Assembly (NCBI GenBank): GCA_016713435.1
Contig: JADJPD010000001.1
Coordinates: 1-64,000 of the forward strand
Length of the DNA: 64,000 nucleotides
From: Gemmatimonadota bacterium
Lineage (GTDB): Bacteria; Gemmatimonadota; Gemmatimonadetes; Gemmatimonadales; GWC2-71-9
Reading direction: 5' to 3'
Made by a program: the position numbers and the translations under genes. The notes beneath the pieces were generated by a model. The model saw nothing but the letters and a program-made list of their open reading frames with translations. It was not told the DNA's origin and did not search any database. Below are positions 28,165-37,581 of the stretch, one piece after another (position 1 is the stretch's first letter; every line of letters begins with the position of its first letter).

Positions 28165-31100
28165 ATGGTCGAACGATTGCTTGAGTGGTCACTGCGAAAC
28201 CGGTTCCTGGTCCTGACGCTCGCCCTGCTCCTCATCGGCGGTGGCGCCTGGGCGATGCGGGGACTTCCGATCGATGCAGTGCCCGACGTCACCAACGTGC
28301 AGGTACAGGTCCTGACCACGGCGCCCGCTCTGGGTCCCGAGGAGGTCGAACGATTCATCACGACCCCGGTGGAGCTCGCCATGAGCGGCCTGCCTGGTCT
28401 CACCGAGTTGCGCTCCATCTCGCGGTTCGGCCTCTCCGCCGTCACGGTGGCGTTCGAAGACGGCACCGACATCTACTTCGCGCGACAGCTGGTGAACGAG
28501 CGCCTCCAAGGCGCGCGTGAAGACATCCCGCCCGGGTACGGCACGCCCGAGATGGGGCCGATCAGCACCGGGCTGGGGGAGATCTACCAGTTCGTGATCC
28601 AAGGAGATGGCAAGTCGCCGATGGAGCTCCGGACCATTCTCGAATGGGACGTTGCGCCGCGGCTCCGTCAGGTGCCGGGCGTCATCGAGGTGAATGCGTT
28701 TGGCGGTGAGCTGCGGACCTACGAGGTCGCCCTCCGCCCGGAACGGCTGGGCGCCTACGGTGTTTCCCTGAGCCAGCTCTTCGAGGCGCTGGAGCGGAAC
28801 AACGCCAACGCCGGCGGCGCCTACATCGAGAAGAACGCGGAGCAGTACCTGATCCGCGGCGAGGGACTCATCGGGACGCTCCAGGACATCGGTGACATCG
28901 TCGTCACGAGCGACGCACGGGACGGCACCCCCGTCTACGTCCGGCAGCTCGCCGACGTGCGCTTCGCGCCCATGGTCCGCCAGGGGGCCGTGACGCAGGA
29001 CGGGAACGGCGAAGTGGTGACCGGCATCGTGCTGATGCTGCTGGGAGCCAACTCGCGGGAGGTGGTGAGCCAGGTCAAGGCCGCCGTGACGGACATGACG
29101 CCGGCGCTGGCGAAGCTGGGCGTGCGGGTCGAGCCGTTCTACGACCGGACCGAACTGGTGAAGAAGACGATCGCCACGGTCGCGAAGAACCTGGCCGAGG
29201 GGGCGTTGCTTGTCGTCGTCGTGCTGTTCCTCATGCTCCGCAACCTGCGCGCAGGCCTCATTACCGCGAGTGTGATTCCGCTCTCCATGCTCGCCGCGTT
29301 TATCGGCATGCGAGCGGCGGGGGTGTCCGGGAACCTCATGTCCCTCGGCGCGATCGATTTCGGCCTCATCGTGGATGGCGCGGTGATCGTGGTGGAGAAC
29401 GTCGTGCGGATGATCGCCGAGCGGTCCCATCGGCTGGGGCGGCCCCTCGATTCAGGCGAACGGTCGGCCGCAGTCCTCGAAGGCTGTCGCGAAGTGCTTG
29501 GATCCACGGTGTTCGGCGTCACGATCATCTCGATCGTGTACCTCCCGATCCTGACACTCACCGGGATCGAGGGGAAGATGTTCGGCCCCATGGCGCTGAC
29601 GGTGCTGTTCGCCTTGATCGGCTCACTGGTCCTGGCCGTGACGTTGATCCCGGTGCTGGCCTCGTTGTTCCTCCCGGGACGCCTGGAAGAGCGGGAGATC
29701 CGGCTTCTCGGATGGGTGCGGAAGCACTACGAGCCCGCGCTCCAGCGCACCCTCCGGCGACCGCGCCTGGCTCTGGGAGCCGGCATGGGCCTGTTTGCCG
29801 CCGCACTCCTCGTCGCCCCGTTCCTCGGCGCCGAGTTCGTGCCGCGGCTGGATGAGGGCGCGCTCGCCCTGCAGGCCTGGCGCCTGCCGAGCGTGGCGCT
29901 GGAGGAGTCCATCCGGCAGACGGGAGAGATCGAGCGGGCGCTGCGTCAGTTTCCGGAGGTCACCAGCGTGGTGTCGAAGACGGGTCGGGCCGAAATCGCC
30001 ACCGATCCAATGGGGGTCGAGATTTCAGACATCCTCGTCATGCTCCGGCCCCGCGGGGAGTGGCGGACGGCGAAGGACAGAGAAGGGCTCATCGCGGCGA
30101 TGGACTCGGCCCTGCGTGCCAGAGTACCCGGCACATTATTCAGCTACTCCCAACCCATCGAGCTCCGCGTCAGCGAGTTGATCTCGGGGGTGCGGTCCGA
30201 CGTCGCCTTCAAGATCTACGGAGACGACCTGGCCACCCTGGAACGGACCGCCGCCGCGGCCGTCCGGGTGTTGTCGCGCATCCCGGGGGCCGCCGACGTC
30301 AAGGCCGAGCAGACCGGGGGCCTGCCCGTGCTGCGGGTGCGCCTCGATCGGCGGGCCATGGCGCGGTACGGCCTCAATGTCTCTGACGCCCTGGACGCGG
30401 TGACGACCATCGGAGGGCGGGAGGCCGGAGTGGTGCTCGAAGGACAGCGCCGCTTCGCGGTCCAGGTGCGCTATGCGGAGGATGCTCGTCGCGATCCGGC
30501 GCAGATTGGGGCCCTCCGGATTCGCACACCGGCGGGTCAGCTCATCCCGCTGTCGCAAGTGGCAGACATCCGGGTCGAGGACGGCCCGTCCCAGATCAGC
30601 CACGAGGCCGGCCGCCGTCGGATTACTGTCGAACTCAACGTCCGGGGCCGCGACCTGGCCGGCTTTGTCGCTGATGCTCAGGCGGCCATCGCCGCCGCCG
30701 ATGTCGTGCCGGCCGGCTACTTCACCGAGTGGGGCGGACAGTTCAAGAACCTCCAGGACGCCACAGCCCGCCTGCTCGTTGTGGTGCCGCTCGCGCTCGC
30801 CCTCATCTTCGTGCTGCTGTATGTGAGCCAGGGCTCGGCGGGGCTCGCCGGCATCATCTTCCTCAATGTTCCGTTCGCCATCAGCGGCGGAGTCTTTGCC
30901 CTCGCGCTCCGCGGGCTCCCGCTCTCCATCTCGGCCGGCGTCGGCTTCATCGCCCTGTTCGGCGTGGCCGTGCTGACGGGGCTGGTACTCCTGGGGTACG
31001 CTGAGCAACGGCGGCGGGAGGGCGCCGATGTACTCACGGCCGCCAGCGATGCAGCCCGGGTACGGCTTCGGCCGGTCCTGATGGCTGGCCTGGTCGCCGC

Positions 31101-31293
31101 GCTTGGCTACGTGCCCATGGCGATCGCGACCGGCTCCGGCGCAGAGGTACAGCGCCCCTTGGCGACCGTGGTGATCGGTGGGCTCGTCACGTCGACCGTG
31201 CTCACCCTGCTCGTGCTACCCGCGGTGTACGCCTGGATGCAGGGCCGGGCGACTGGCGCCCGCGACCACGCGAATCAGGAGGCTGCCCCATGA
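28165..31293 (+). CDS. czcA: Heavy-metal RND efflux pump (CzcA/HME family)
   Basis: 1042 residues, normal for the family; ATG 28165 after AGAGGAG. Inner-membrane proton/metal antiporter. TM1 (NRFLVLTLALLLIGGGAWAM) and VPDVTNVQVQV are typical; TM4 carries GAIDFGLIVDGAVIVVENV, the DFG-x2-VDG-x4-EN signature of heavy-metal exporters. Porter-domain motif PMGVEISDILVMLRP and C-terminal GVAVLTGLVLLGYAEQRRR also fit. Zn/Co/Cd export is the family expectation; exact metal not determinable. Followed 4 bp overlapping by a PII-like gene. Confidence 0.93.
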   Translation: MVERLLEWSLRNRFLVLTLALLLIGGGAWAMRGLPIDAVPDVTNVQVQVLTTAPALGPEEVERFITTPVELAMSGLPGLTELRSISRFGLSAVTVAFEDGTDIYFARQLVNERLQGAREDIPPGYGTPEMGPISTGLGEIYQFVIQGDGKSPMELRTILEWDVAPRLRQVPGVIEVNAFGGELRTYEVALRPERLGAYGVSLSQLFEALERNNANAGGAYIEKNAEQYLIRGEGLIGTLQDIGDIVVTSDARDGTPVYVRQLADVRFAPMVRQGAVTQDGNGEVVTGIVLMLLGANSREVVSQVKAAVTDMTPALAKLGVRVEPFYDRTELVKKTIATVAKNLAEGALLVVVVLFLMLRNLRAGLITASVIPLSMLAAFIGMRAAGVSGNLMSLGAIDFGLIVDGAVIVVENVVRMIAERSHRLGRPLDSGERSAAVLEGCREVLGSTVFGVTIISIVYLPILTLTGIEGKMFGPMALTVLFALIGSLVLAVTLIPVLASLFLPGRLEEREIRLLGWVRKHYEPALQRTLRRPRLALGAGMGLFAAALLVAPFLGAEFVPRLDEGALALQAWRLPSVALEESIRQTGEIERALRQFPEVTSVVSKTGRAEIATDPMGVEISDILVMLRPRGEWRTAKDREGLIAAMDSALRARVPGTLFSYSQPIELRVSELISGVRSDVAFKIYGDDLATLERTAAAAVRVLSRIPGAADVKAEQTGGLPVLRVRLDRRAMARYGLNVSDALDAVTTIGGREAGVVLEGQRRFAVQVRYAEDARRDPAQIGALRIRTPAGQLIPLSQVADIRVEDGPSQISHEAGRRRITVELNVRGRDLAGFVADAQAAIAAADVVPAGYFTEWGGQFKNLQDATARLLVVVPLALALIFVLLYVSQGSAGLAGIIFLNVPFAISGGVFALALRGLPLSISAGVGFIALFGVAVLTGLVLLGYAEQRRREGADVLTAASDAARVRLRPVLMAGLVAALGYVPMAIATGSGAEVQRPLATVVIGGLVTSTVLTLLVLPAVYAWMQGRATGARDHANQEAAP

Positions 31294-31625
31294 AGCTCTT
31301 CGTAGCCTACGTTCGTCCACACATGGCGCAGGCGACGGTGGCTGGTCTGCTCGAGGCGGGCTGCCCCGACGTACTGGTCCATGACGGAAAGCGCCTGGTG
31401 CCCGGACTCCGGGGTGAGGAGTACGCCCACTCGATCGAACTGGGCCAGCGGTACGAGCCCATGACAATCCTTATGTTCCCGGCCCCCGAGGACGCGGTCG
31501 CCCGATGGACGGAGGTCGTCCGGCGAACGGCCCGGACCGGCCACCATGGTGACGGCGACATTCTGGTCATCCCGCTCGATTCCATGGTCCGCATCAGCGG
31601 TTCAGCCACCGAGAGCACTCTGTGA
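31290..31625 (+). CDS. PII (GlnB)-like protein linked to metal efflux
   Basis: 111 residues. MKLFVAYVRPHMAQATVAGL at the N-terminus and ARTGHHGDGDILVIPLDSMV near the C-terminus match the PII fold (compare ARTGKIGDGKIF-VFDLEQVVRI of GlnB). The uridylylated Tyr of the T-loop is not evident. PII-like proteins at the end of czc-type operons are known and may sense metal or adenylate state and control the pump. Overlaps CzcA and the P-type ATPase genes by 4 bp each. Confidence 0.75.
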   Translation: MKLFVAYVRPHMAQATVAGLLEAGCPDVLVHDGKRLVPGLRGEEYAHSIELGQRYEPMTILMFPAPEDAVARWTEVVRRTARTGHHGDGDILVIPLDSMVRISGSATESTL

Positions 31626-33601
31626 TCGCGTCCGTCCACGACCGCCCGTCACCCTGGCGGACCCCGTTCGCCCGGCGTACGTACGCCGCCTGCGCCTTTC
31701 TTGCGGCCGGAGCGCTGGTCAGCCTGGTGGCGCACGCACCCGACCAGGCGGGATGGCTGAAGGTCCGGCTCGACCTGGCGGGGCTGCTCTACCTAGCTTC
31801 GTGTGCCGTCGGGGGCAGCAACTTCTTCGCGGCCGGGATGCGCGCCGCCCGGACGCTCAAGCTCGACATGAACTTCCTCATGTCAGTGGCGATCGTAGCC
31901 GCCGTGCTGATCGGCGAGTCGTTCGAGGCCGCGACCCTTGCGGCGCTCTTCTCTCTGGCGGAGCTGCTGGAGCGGTATGCTGTGGATCGCGGCCGTCGCT
32001 CCATTGCTCGCCTGCTCGAATTGGCGCCTGAATCCGCTGCCCGGCTCTCGCCCGATGGCGGCGTGGAGTCGGTGCCGGTCCACGAGCTCCGGGTAGGGGA
32101 TCGAATCCGCATCCGGCCCGGCGACCGGGTCCCGTCCGACGGGCGGGTCATCTCCGGAACGTCCGGCGTAAACGAAGCCACCATCACGGGAGAATCCCTG
32201 CCGAGGACCAAGGGCCCAGGGGACTCGGTCTTCGCGGGCACCTTGAGCACTGACGGCGCCCTGGAGGTCGAGGTCACCGCCGATGCCGAGCACAGCACGC
32301 TCGCCAGGATCGTGCAACTGGTTCGGGAAGCGGAAACCCGCCGTGCGCCGGTCGAGGAATACGTCAAGCGGTTCGCGCGCGTGTACACCCCTGCCGTGAC
32401 CGTCCTCGCTGCGCTCGTCATGCTGGGACCGCCGTTGCTCCTTTCGGGAAACGGTCTCGAGTGGTTTACGCGCGGGTTGACGCTGCTCGTGATCGCCTGT
32501 CCGTGCGCGCTCGTCATCGCGACTCCCGTCACGGTGGTCAGCGCGATCACCAGCGCGGCGAGGCACGGGGTCCTCATCAAGGGCGGGATTCACCTGGAGA
32601 CGCTCGGTCGGGTTCGGGCACTGGCAATCGACAAGACCGGCACCCTCACCCTGGGTCAACTGTCTGTAACAGACTTCCGCACCGACCCGGGAGCCTCGCG
32701 CGATACCCTGCTGGGTCAGCTTCATGCAGTCGAACAGCTGTCGGAGCACCCGCTCGCGGCGGCAATCGTCACATTCGCTCGTCAGGCCGGAGGTCCTCCG
32801 TCAGGAGTGGTCGAGAGGTTCACGGCCGTACCAGGTCGCGGTGTCGATGCTCAAGTCGACGGGCAGTGGATCAAGGCGGGTACCGAGGAACTGGTGGGTC
32901 ACGCGGTAGCGGCCCGCTGGGGACCCGCGACACCTGGCACGATCCGCACCTACGTTGTCGCGGAGGGGGGCGCCTCCGGGATGATCGAACTGAGAGACCG
33001 CGCGCGGGAGAGCGCACCGACGGTGGTGCAGCACCTGCACCGGCTGGGGATCCGGCCCGTGGTCATGCTGACCGGCGATGCCGAGCCGGCCGCGCAGGCC
33101 ATCGGTGCGGCCACCGGTGTGGACGAGGTGAGGTTCCGCCTGTCGCCCGAAGAGAAGGTGGCTGCCGTCCGTGAACTGCGGAGGCGCCACGGCGCCGTGG
33201 CGATGGTAGGGGACGGAGTTAATGACGCCCCGGCGCTCGCTGAGGCGACGGTCGGTCTCGCCATGGGCGCGGCCGGCTCGCCCGCAGCGATCGAGGCCGC
33301 AGACATTGCACTCCTCGCCGACGACCTGACGAAGGTTCCCTACGCAGTCCGCCTAGCCCGCCGGGCCCGCGCCACCATTCGCCTCAATATCGGCATCGCC
33401 CTAGGCCTCAAGACCTTGCTTGCGGTGGGTGCGCTGCTTGGGGTTGTCAGCTTGGCGATGGCCGTCCTCATAGGCGACATGGGAGGTTCTATAGCAGTGA
33501 CCCTCAACGCGTTGAGGGTGGCTGCAACCTCGGCTCCCGTGGACAGGCATCTCTCGCGGCGCGCAGCTGTGTCACAGAGTACCCCTATTCAACCCGCGTA
33601 G
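31622..33601 (+). CDS. P1B-type heavy-metal ATPase (ZntA/CadA-like) without N-terminal metal domain
   Basis: 659 residues. ATP-driven inner-membrane export of Zn/Cd/Pb-type ions. Seen: actuator loop SGVNEATITGESLPRTKGPG, ion site CPCALVIATP, phosphorylation site DKTGTLT, the HP locus SEHPLAAAI, hinge VGDGVNDAPALAEA, and the last-helix IGDMGGSIAVTLNALRV whose Asp marks the Zn/Cd/Pb class. It starts straight into the first helices, so the usual HMA domain is absent, and the C-terminus is short. Last gene of the island; 40 bp later phage head genes resume. Confidence 0.9.
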   Translation: MIASVHDRPSPWRTPFARRTYAACAFLAAGALVSLVAHAPDQAGWLKVRLDLAGLLYLASCAVGGSNFFAAGMRAARTLKLDMNFLMSVAIVAAVLIGESFEAATLAALFSLAELLERYAVDRGRRSIARLLELAPESAARLSPDGGVESVPVHELRVGDRIRIRPGDRVPSDGRVISGTSGVNEATITGESLPRTKGPGDSVFAGTLSTDGALEVEVTADAEHSTLARIVQLVREAETRRAPVEEYVKRFARVYTPAVTVLAALVMLGPPLLLSGNGLEWFTRGLTLLVIACPCALVIATPVTVVSAITSAARHGVLIKGGIHLETLGRVRALAIDKTGTLTLGQLSVTDFRTDPGASRDTLLGQLHAVEQLSEHPLAAAIVTFARQAGGPPSGVVERFTAVPGRGVDAQVDGQWIKAGTEELVGHAVAARWGPATPGTIRTYVVAEGGASGMIELRDRARESAPTVVQHLHRLGIRPVVMLTGDAEPAAQAIGAATGVDEVRFRLSPEEKVAAVRELRRRHGAVAMVGDGVNDAPALAEATVGLAMGAAGSPAAIEAADIALLADDLTKVPYAVRLARRARATIRLNIGIALGLKTLLAVGALLGVVSLAMAVLIGDMGGSIAVTLNALRVAATSAPVDRHLSRRAAVSQSTPIQPA

Positions 33602-33640
33602 ACCTCCTCCTCGCCCCGCGCCGCCTCTACTGTGCGACGC

Positions 33641-33982
33641 ATGGCGAGCCCCACTCTCTACGCCGCGAAGCTCGCGAGCGCGAACCAGGCGATCACCCAG
33701 CTGGAAACGGGGACGCCCAGCGTCGCGCTCGACGGTCGCACGTACACCGCGGCGGACCTGCCAGCGGTGTACGCCATCCGCGACTGGCTCGCGGTCAAGG
33801 CCGCGCTCGAAGCGATCGAGACGGGGGCACAGGGGTACGCGATCGGCGGGCGATCGGTCAGCCGGGCTGACTACGAACAGCTCGTCACCCGGGAGCGCGA
33901 GCTCGCCGTGCGGTTGCCGGAGGGACACCCCGCTAAGGCGCGCGCCGGCGGTATCCGAGTTCGGTTTGGGGTGCCCGAATGA
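33641..33982 (+). CDS. gpW-like head-tail joining protein
   Basis: 113 residues from ATG 33641. Helical N-terminus LYAAKLASANQAITQLETGT and the short beta hairpin SVALDGRTYTAADLPAVYAI suit gpW-type proteins that sit under the portal. It precedes portal with a 4-bp overlap, exactly the lambda W-B order, which shows the late operon was contiguous with the terminase before the metal island entered. Confidence 0.65.
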   Translation: MASPTLYAAKLASANQAITQLETGTPSVALDGRTYTAADLPAVYAIRDWLAVKAALEAIETGAQGYAIGGRSVSRADYEQLVTRERELAVRLPEGHPAKARAGGIRVRFGVPE

Positions 33983-35679
33983 ACCTCACGCCGCGCGGGC
34001 TCCCCCCTCTGCCCGGGCCCACCCTGCTCGACCGGCTGGTCACCTTCGTGTCCCCAATTCGGGGACTCCGGCGACACCAGGCTCGGGCCGCGCTCGCCCT
34101 CTCGGGCGGATACTCCGGTGCCCGCTACGACCGGCGTGCGCTGCAGGAGTGGTATGCCGGGCTCGGCAGCGCCGACCGCGATAGCCTGGGCGACCTCACG
34201 ACCCTCCGGGCTCGCTCGCGCGACCTCCGCCGGAACGCACCCCTCGCGACCGGGGCCCTCAACACCATCGTCACCAGCGCCGTCGGGACCGGCCTCACGC
34301 CGCGGGCCCGGATCGACCGCGAGCTGCTCGGGCTCACCGAAGAGGAGGCCGGTGCCTGGGAGGCCCACGCGGCCCGGATCTGGGCCTGGTGGGCGGAAAC
34401 CCCGGCCTGCGATGTCACCGGGCGCTTCGACTTCGCCACGCTGCAGGCGCTGGTGCTAGTGAGCAGCCTCGAGAGCGGGGACGTGCTGGCCATCCGCCGC
34501 CGCAAGGAAGGCAGGGCTCGCCTCCTGGGCCTGGCCCTCCAACTCCTCGAGGCCGACTACCTCTCCAATCCCCAGTTCGGCCCCGACACCGACCGGCTTG
34601 CCGGCGGGGTCGAGATCAACGAGCTGGGCGAGCCCGTCCGCTACCACCTGGCGAGCCGCCACCCGGGTGACTTCTTCGGCCGGGGCGGGTTGACCTGGAC
34701 GGCGGTCCCTGCCGTCGCCCCCGAGTCGGGCGAGCGGCTCGTGCTCCACATCTTCGACCCACTCCGCCCGGGCCAGACCCGCGGCGTGCCGCTCCTCGCC
34801 CCAGTCATTGAGCCGCTCAAGCAGCTCGACCGCTACACCGAGGCGGAGCTGATGGCGGCGGTGCTCGCGGCCTGCTTCACGGTCTTCATCAAGCACCCGA
34901 CCCCGGACGCGCCCGTGGGGCTCGGCCTGCCCGCCGGCCAGCTGCCGCCCGCCGACCCGGCGCAGTACCGGCTCGGCAACGGGGCCATTCTCGACCTCGC
35001 CGCGGGCGAGAGCGTCGAGACGGTGAACCCCGGGCGGCCGAACGACAAGTTCGACCCGTTCGTGCAGGCCATCCTCCAGCAGGTGGGCGTCGCGCTCGAG
35101 GTGCCGTACGAGCTCCTGGTCAAGCGCTTCAACGCCTCCTACAGCGCGTCCCGCGCCGCGCTCCTCGAAGCCTGGCGGTCGTTCGAGCGCCGGCGTGCTA
35201 CCCTCGTGCGCACCTTCTGCCAACCCTCCTATGAATGGGTGATCGCCGAGTCGGTCGCCGCCGGGTTGCTCGACGCGCCAGGCTTCTTCGAGGACCCGCT
35301 GGTGCGCCGCGCCTGGTGCGACGCGGCGTGGACCGGGCCGGCTGCCGGTCAGATCGATGAGCGGAGCGCCGTCGAGTCCGCGATCCTCCGGGTGACCAAC
35401 GGCCTGGCCACGCTCGAGGAGGAGACCGCCAAGCTCACCGGTGGGGATTGGGAACAGAACCACGCCCAGCAGGTGAAGGAGCGCCGGGCGCAGGTGCGCG
35501 ACGGCCTCGCCGCTCCTCCCGCGCCGGTCGCCCCTCCGACCGGCGCCCCCACGCGCAATCCCCGCGACCCTCAGAACGCCGACCGCGGCAGCACGCCACC
35601 GCTTGAGGACGCAGTGCCGGCGGGCCGCCTCTCCCTCGCTCGGGCCGAACTCGTAACCGAGGGAGGGGCGCGCGCATGA
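33979..35679 (+). CDS. Portal protein (lambda gpB family)
   Basis: 566 residues. The ring through which DNA enters the capsid. Seen: ATGALNTIVTSAVGTGLTPR (the N-terminal signature of lambda-type portals), SLESGDVLAIRRRKEGRARL, HIFDPLRPGQTRGVPLLAPV and FDPFVQAILQQVGVALEVPY, then FNASYSASRAALLEAWRSFE. The C-terminal tail (~residues 500-566) is Pro/Ala-rich. 4-bp overlaps on both sides. Confidence 0.92.
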   Translation: MNLTPRGLPPLPGPTLLDRLVTFVSPIRGLRRHQARAALALSGGYSGARYDRRALQEWYAGLGSADRDSLGDLTTLRARSRDLRRNAPLATGALNTIVTSAVGTGLTPRARIDRELLGLTEEEAGAWEAHAARIWAWWAETPACDVTGRFDFATLQALVLVSSLESGDVLAIRRRKEGRARLLGLALQLLEADYLSNPQFGPDTDRLAGGVEINELGEPVRYHLASRHPGDFFGRGGLTWTAVPAVAPESGERLVLHIFDPLRPGQTRGVPLLAPVIEPLKQLDRYTEAELMAAVLAACFTVFIKHPTPDAPVGLGLPAGQLPPADPAQYRLGNGAILDLAAGESVETVNPGRPNDKFDPFVQAILQQVGVALEVPYELLVKRFNASYSASRAALLEAWRSFERRRATLVRTFCQPSYEWVIAESVAAGLLDAPGFFEDPLVRRAWCDAAWTGPAAGQIDERSAVESAILRVTNGLATLEEETAKLTGGDWEQNHAQQVKERRAQVRDGLAAPPAPVAPPTGAPTRNPRDPQNADRGSTPPLEDAVPAGRLSLARAELVTEGGARA

Positions 35680-36623
35680 CCGACCGCTTGCCGCACCTCG
35701 TGCTCGATGCGCTGGCCACGGCGCACTGGGCGATCAGCGAGGACGCGCTCCGGACGATGTTCGCGGTCGCTTACCGCAAGGCGGGCGACCTCGAGGCCAT
35801 CGCGGCGCAGCTGGGCCGCCCGCTCGACCACGCCTACGCCGTCGAGGTGCGGGACGGCGTCGCCCGGCTGCCGATCCGCGGGCCGATGTTCCGCTACGCG
35901 AACCTGTTCTCGCTGGTGAGCGGGGCGACGAGCTACGAGCTCATCGCGCGCGACCTCACGGTCGCCATGCAGGATCCGAGTGTGCGGGCGGTCGTGCTCG
36001 ACCTCGACAGCCCGGGTGGTGAAGTGAACGGCTGCGCGGAGCTGGCCGAGCTGATCGCGGGCTATCGCGGGCGGAAGCCGCTCGTCGGGTACGTCTCGGG
36101 TACGGGGGCGAGCGCCGCCTACTGGCTCGCGAGCGCGTGCGAGGAGGTGGCGTGTGCCGACACCGCGATCCTGGGCTCGCTCGGCGTCCGCATGGCGCTC
36201 CTCGACACCCGGGCCCGCGACAGAGCGGCGGGTGTTGAGGAGATCGAGATCGTCTCGAGCCAGACCCCGCGCAAGCGGGACGACGATCCCACCACCGACA
36301 CCGGCCGCGCCGCGGTGCAGGCCACGGTGGACGCGCTCGCCGCCGTCTTCCTCGCCGCGGTCGCCCGCTACCGCGGCGTGCCGGAGGCCACGGTCCTCAC
36401 CGACTACGGCCAGGGCGGCGTCTTCGTGGGTGAGGCCGCGGTCCTGACCGGACTCGCCGACCGCCTCGGCACCTACGAGACCCTCCACGCCGCACTCGCC
36501 AGCGACAGCGCGCGCCCCCGCGCGCGCGCGACCCTTACCGCCACTCAGGAGACCCGCATGACTGCATCCGCCGCCCGGCGGCGGACGGCCCCGTGGCTGC
36601 CTTCACCGAAGGCGCGGGCGTGA
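35676..36623 (+). CDS. S49-family capsid protease (lambda gpC-like)
   Basis: 315 residues. Self-assembling serine protease that cleaves portal and scaffold during head maturation. Seen: RAVVLDLDSPGGEVNGCAEL, the nucleophile motif YVSGTGASAAYWLASACEEV, and the likely lysine region SSQTPRKRDDD followed by QATVDALAAVFLAAVARYRG and GGVFVGEAAVLTGLADRLG. The last ~20 residues (MTASAARRRTAPWLPS) overlap the next gene out of frame; protease and scaffold might be one protein split by an indel. Confidence 0.88.
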   Translation: MTDRLPHLVLDALATAHWAISEDALRTMFAVAYRKAGDLEAIAAQLGRPLDHAYAVEVRDGVARLPIRGPMFRYANLFSLVSGATSYELIARDLTVAMQDPSVRAVVLDLDSPGGEVNGCAELAELIAGYRGRKPLVGYVSGTGASAAYWLASACEEVACADTAILGSLGVRMALLDTRARDRAAGVEEIEIVSSQTPRKRDDDPTTDTGRAAVQATVDALAAVFLAAVARYRGVPEATVLTDYGQGGVFVGEAAVLTGLADRLGTYETLHAALASDSARPRARATLTATQETRMTASAARRRTAPWLPSPKARA

Positions 36624-37186
36624 CGAGCCGCGTCACCCGCGACGTGATCGTGGAGACCGGCGCCGCCGGCCGCGTCACGGCCGTCCGCCAGGGCACGCTG
36701 TACGGCGTGGACTTCGGTGCCGGCGCCTACCAGTGGCTGGCCGAGGATGAGCTCGCCGCACCTGCCGACGCCGAGCCCGAAGCCGAGCCTGGCGACGGCG
36801 AGGGCGGAGACGCCGCGCCGGCGGCGCGGGCATACCGGCTCGCCGATCTCCTCGCCCGCGCCCGCACCGAGGGCGCCACGGCCGAGCGCGAACGCATCCT
36901 CGGCATCGAGCAGCTCGCCCGCCCGGGCCTCGAGGCGCTCGCCGCCCAGGCCAAGGCCGACGCCGCCTGCACGCCCGAGGGCTTCGCCCGCCGGTCGCTC
37001 GAGCACGAGGCGCAGACCCGCCGTTCCCATCTCGCCGGCCTCAAGGCCGACGAGGCCCAGCTCCACGCCCCGGCCGCATCGGCGCGCACGCCGGAGGGCG
37101 AGGGTGCTGCCGCCGACGTGCAGCGCATCCTCGCGACGCACCGCGCCGTCCACGCCGACCGGACCCCGACGCCGAGGACCGCATGA
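36593..37186 (+). CDS. Probable scaffold protein
   Basis: 197 residues from GTG 36593. An N-terminal beta part (VTRDVIVETGAAGRVTAVRQ), an acidic Ala/Glu/Pro stretch (PADAEPEAEPGDGEGGDAAP) and a helical C-terminus (ARARTEGATAERERILGIEQ). This matches the scaffold module that usually follows the S49 protease domain in one polypeptide. Here it lies in another frame, overlapping the protease gene by 31 bp, so a sequencing or natural frameshift near 36,580 is possible. Confidence 0.6.
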   Translation: MAAFTEGAGVTSRVTRDVIVETGAAGRVTAVRQGTLYGVDFGAGAYQWLAEDELAAPADAEPEAEPGDGEGGDAAPAARAYRLADLLARARTEGATAERERILGIEQLARPGLEALAAQAKADAACTPEGFARRSLEHEAQTRRSHLAGLKADEAQLHAPAASARTPEGEGAAADVQRILATHRAVHADRTPTPRTA

Positions 37187-37551
37187 GCCAGCCCGCCGCC
37201 TTCCAGTCCCAGGACTTCCCCTTCGACAAGCTGTTCGCGGGCCACCTGCCCCCGCTGTCGAAGGGCATCACCCTGCTCGCCGGCCAGACCCTCACCCGCG
37301 GCGCCGTGCTCGGGAAGATCACGGCGAGCGGCAAGTACACCCTCTCGGCCGCCGCGGCCGACGGCTCCGAGGTGCCGGACGCGATCCTCGCGGAGGACTG
37401 CGACGCCACCGCCGGCGACCGCGCGGCCGTGGCGTACACCCGGGGCGACTTCAACGAGGCCGCGCTCACGTTCGGCGCCGGCCACACGGCGGCCAGCACC
37501 CGCGAGGGGCTCCGCGACAAGGGCCTCTACCTGGTCACGCTGCAGGCGTAA
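37183..37551 (+). CDS. Head decoration protein (lambda gpD-like)
   Basis: 122 residues. GITLLAGQTLTRGAVLGKIT, then a beta-rich core (DAILAEDCDATAGDRAAVAY) and FNEAALTFG are the standard pattern of gpD capsid-stabilising proteins. Position between scaffold and major capsid protein agrees. 4-bp overlap with the scaffold gene. Confidence 0.85.
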   Translation: MSQPAAFQSQDFPFDKLFAGHLPPLSKGITLLAGQTLTRGAVLGKITASGKYTLSAAAADGSEVPDAILAEDCDATAGDRAAVAYTRGDFNEAALTFGAGHTAASTREGLRDKGLYLVTLQA

Positions 37552-37581
37552 GGCCCTCACTCTCACTCGGAGCCGATCGAC

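Noticed and set aside
24922..33621. 9-bp GCCCCGCGC at both island edges as proof of transposition
   Set aside because: No transposase or terminal inverted repeats found, and a 9-mer of this kind is common in such GC-rich DNA; kept only as a weak hint.
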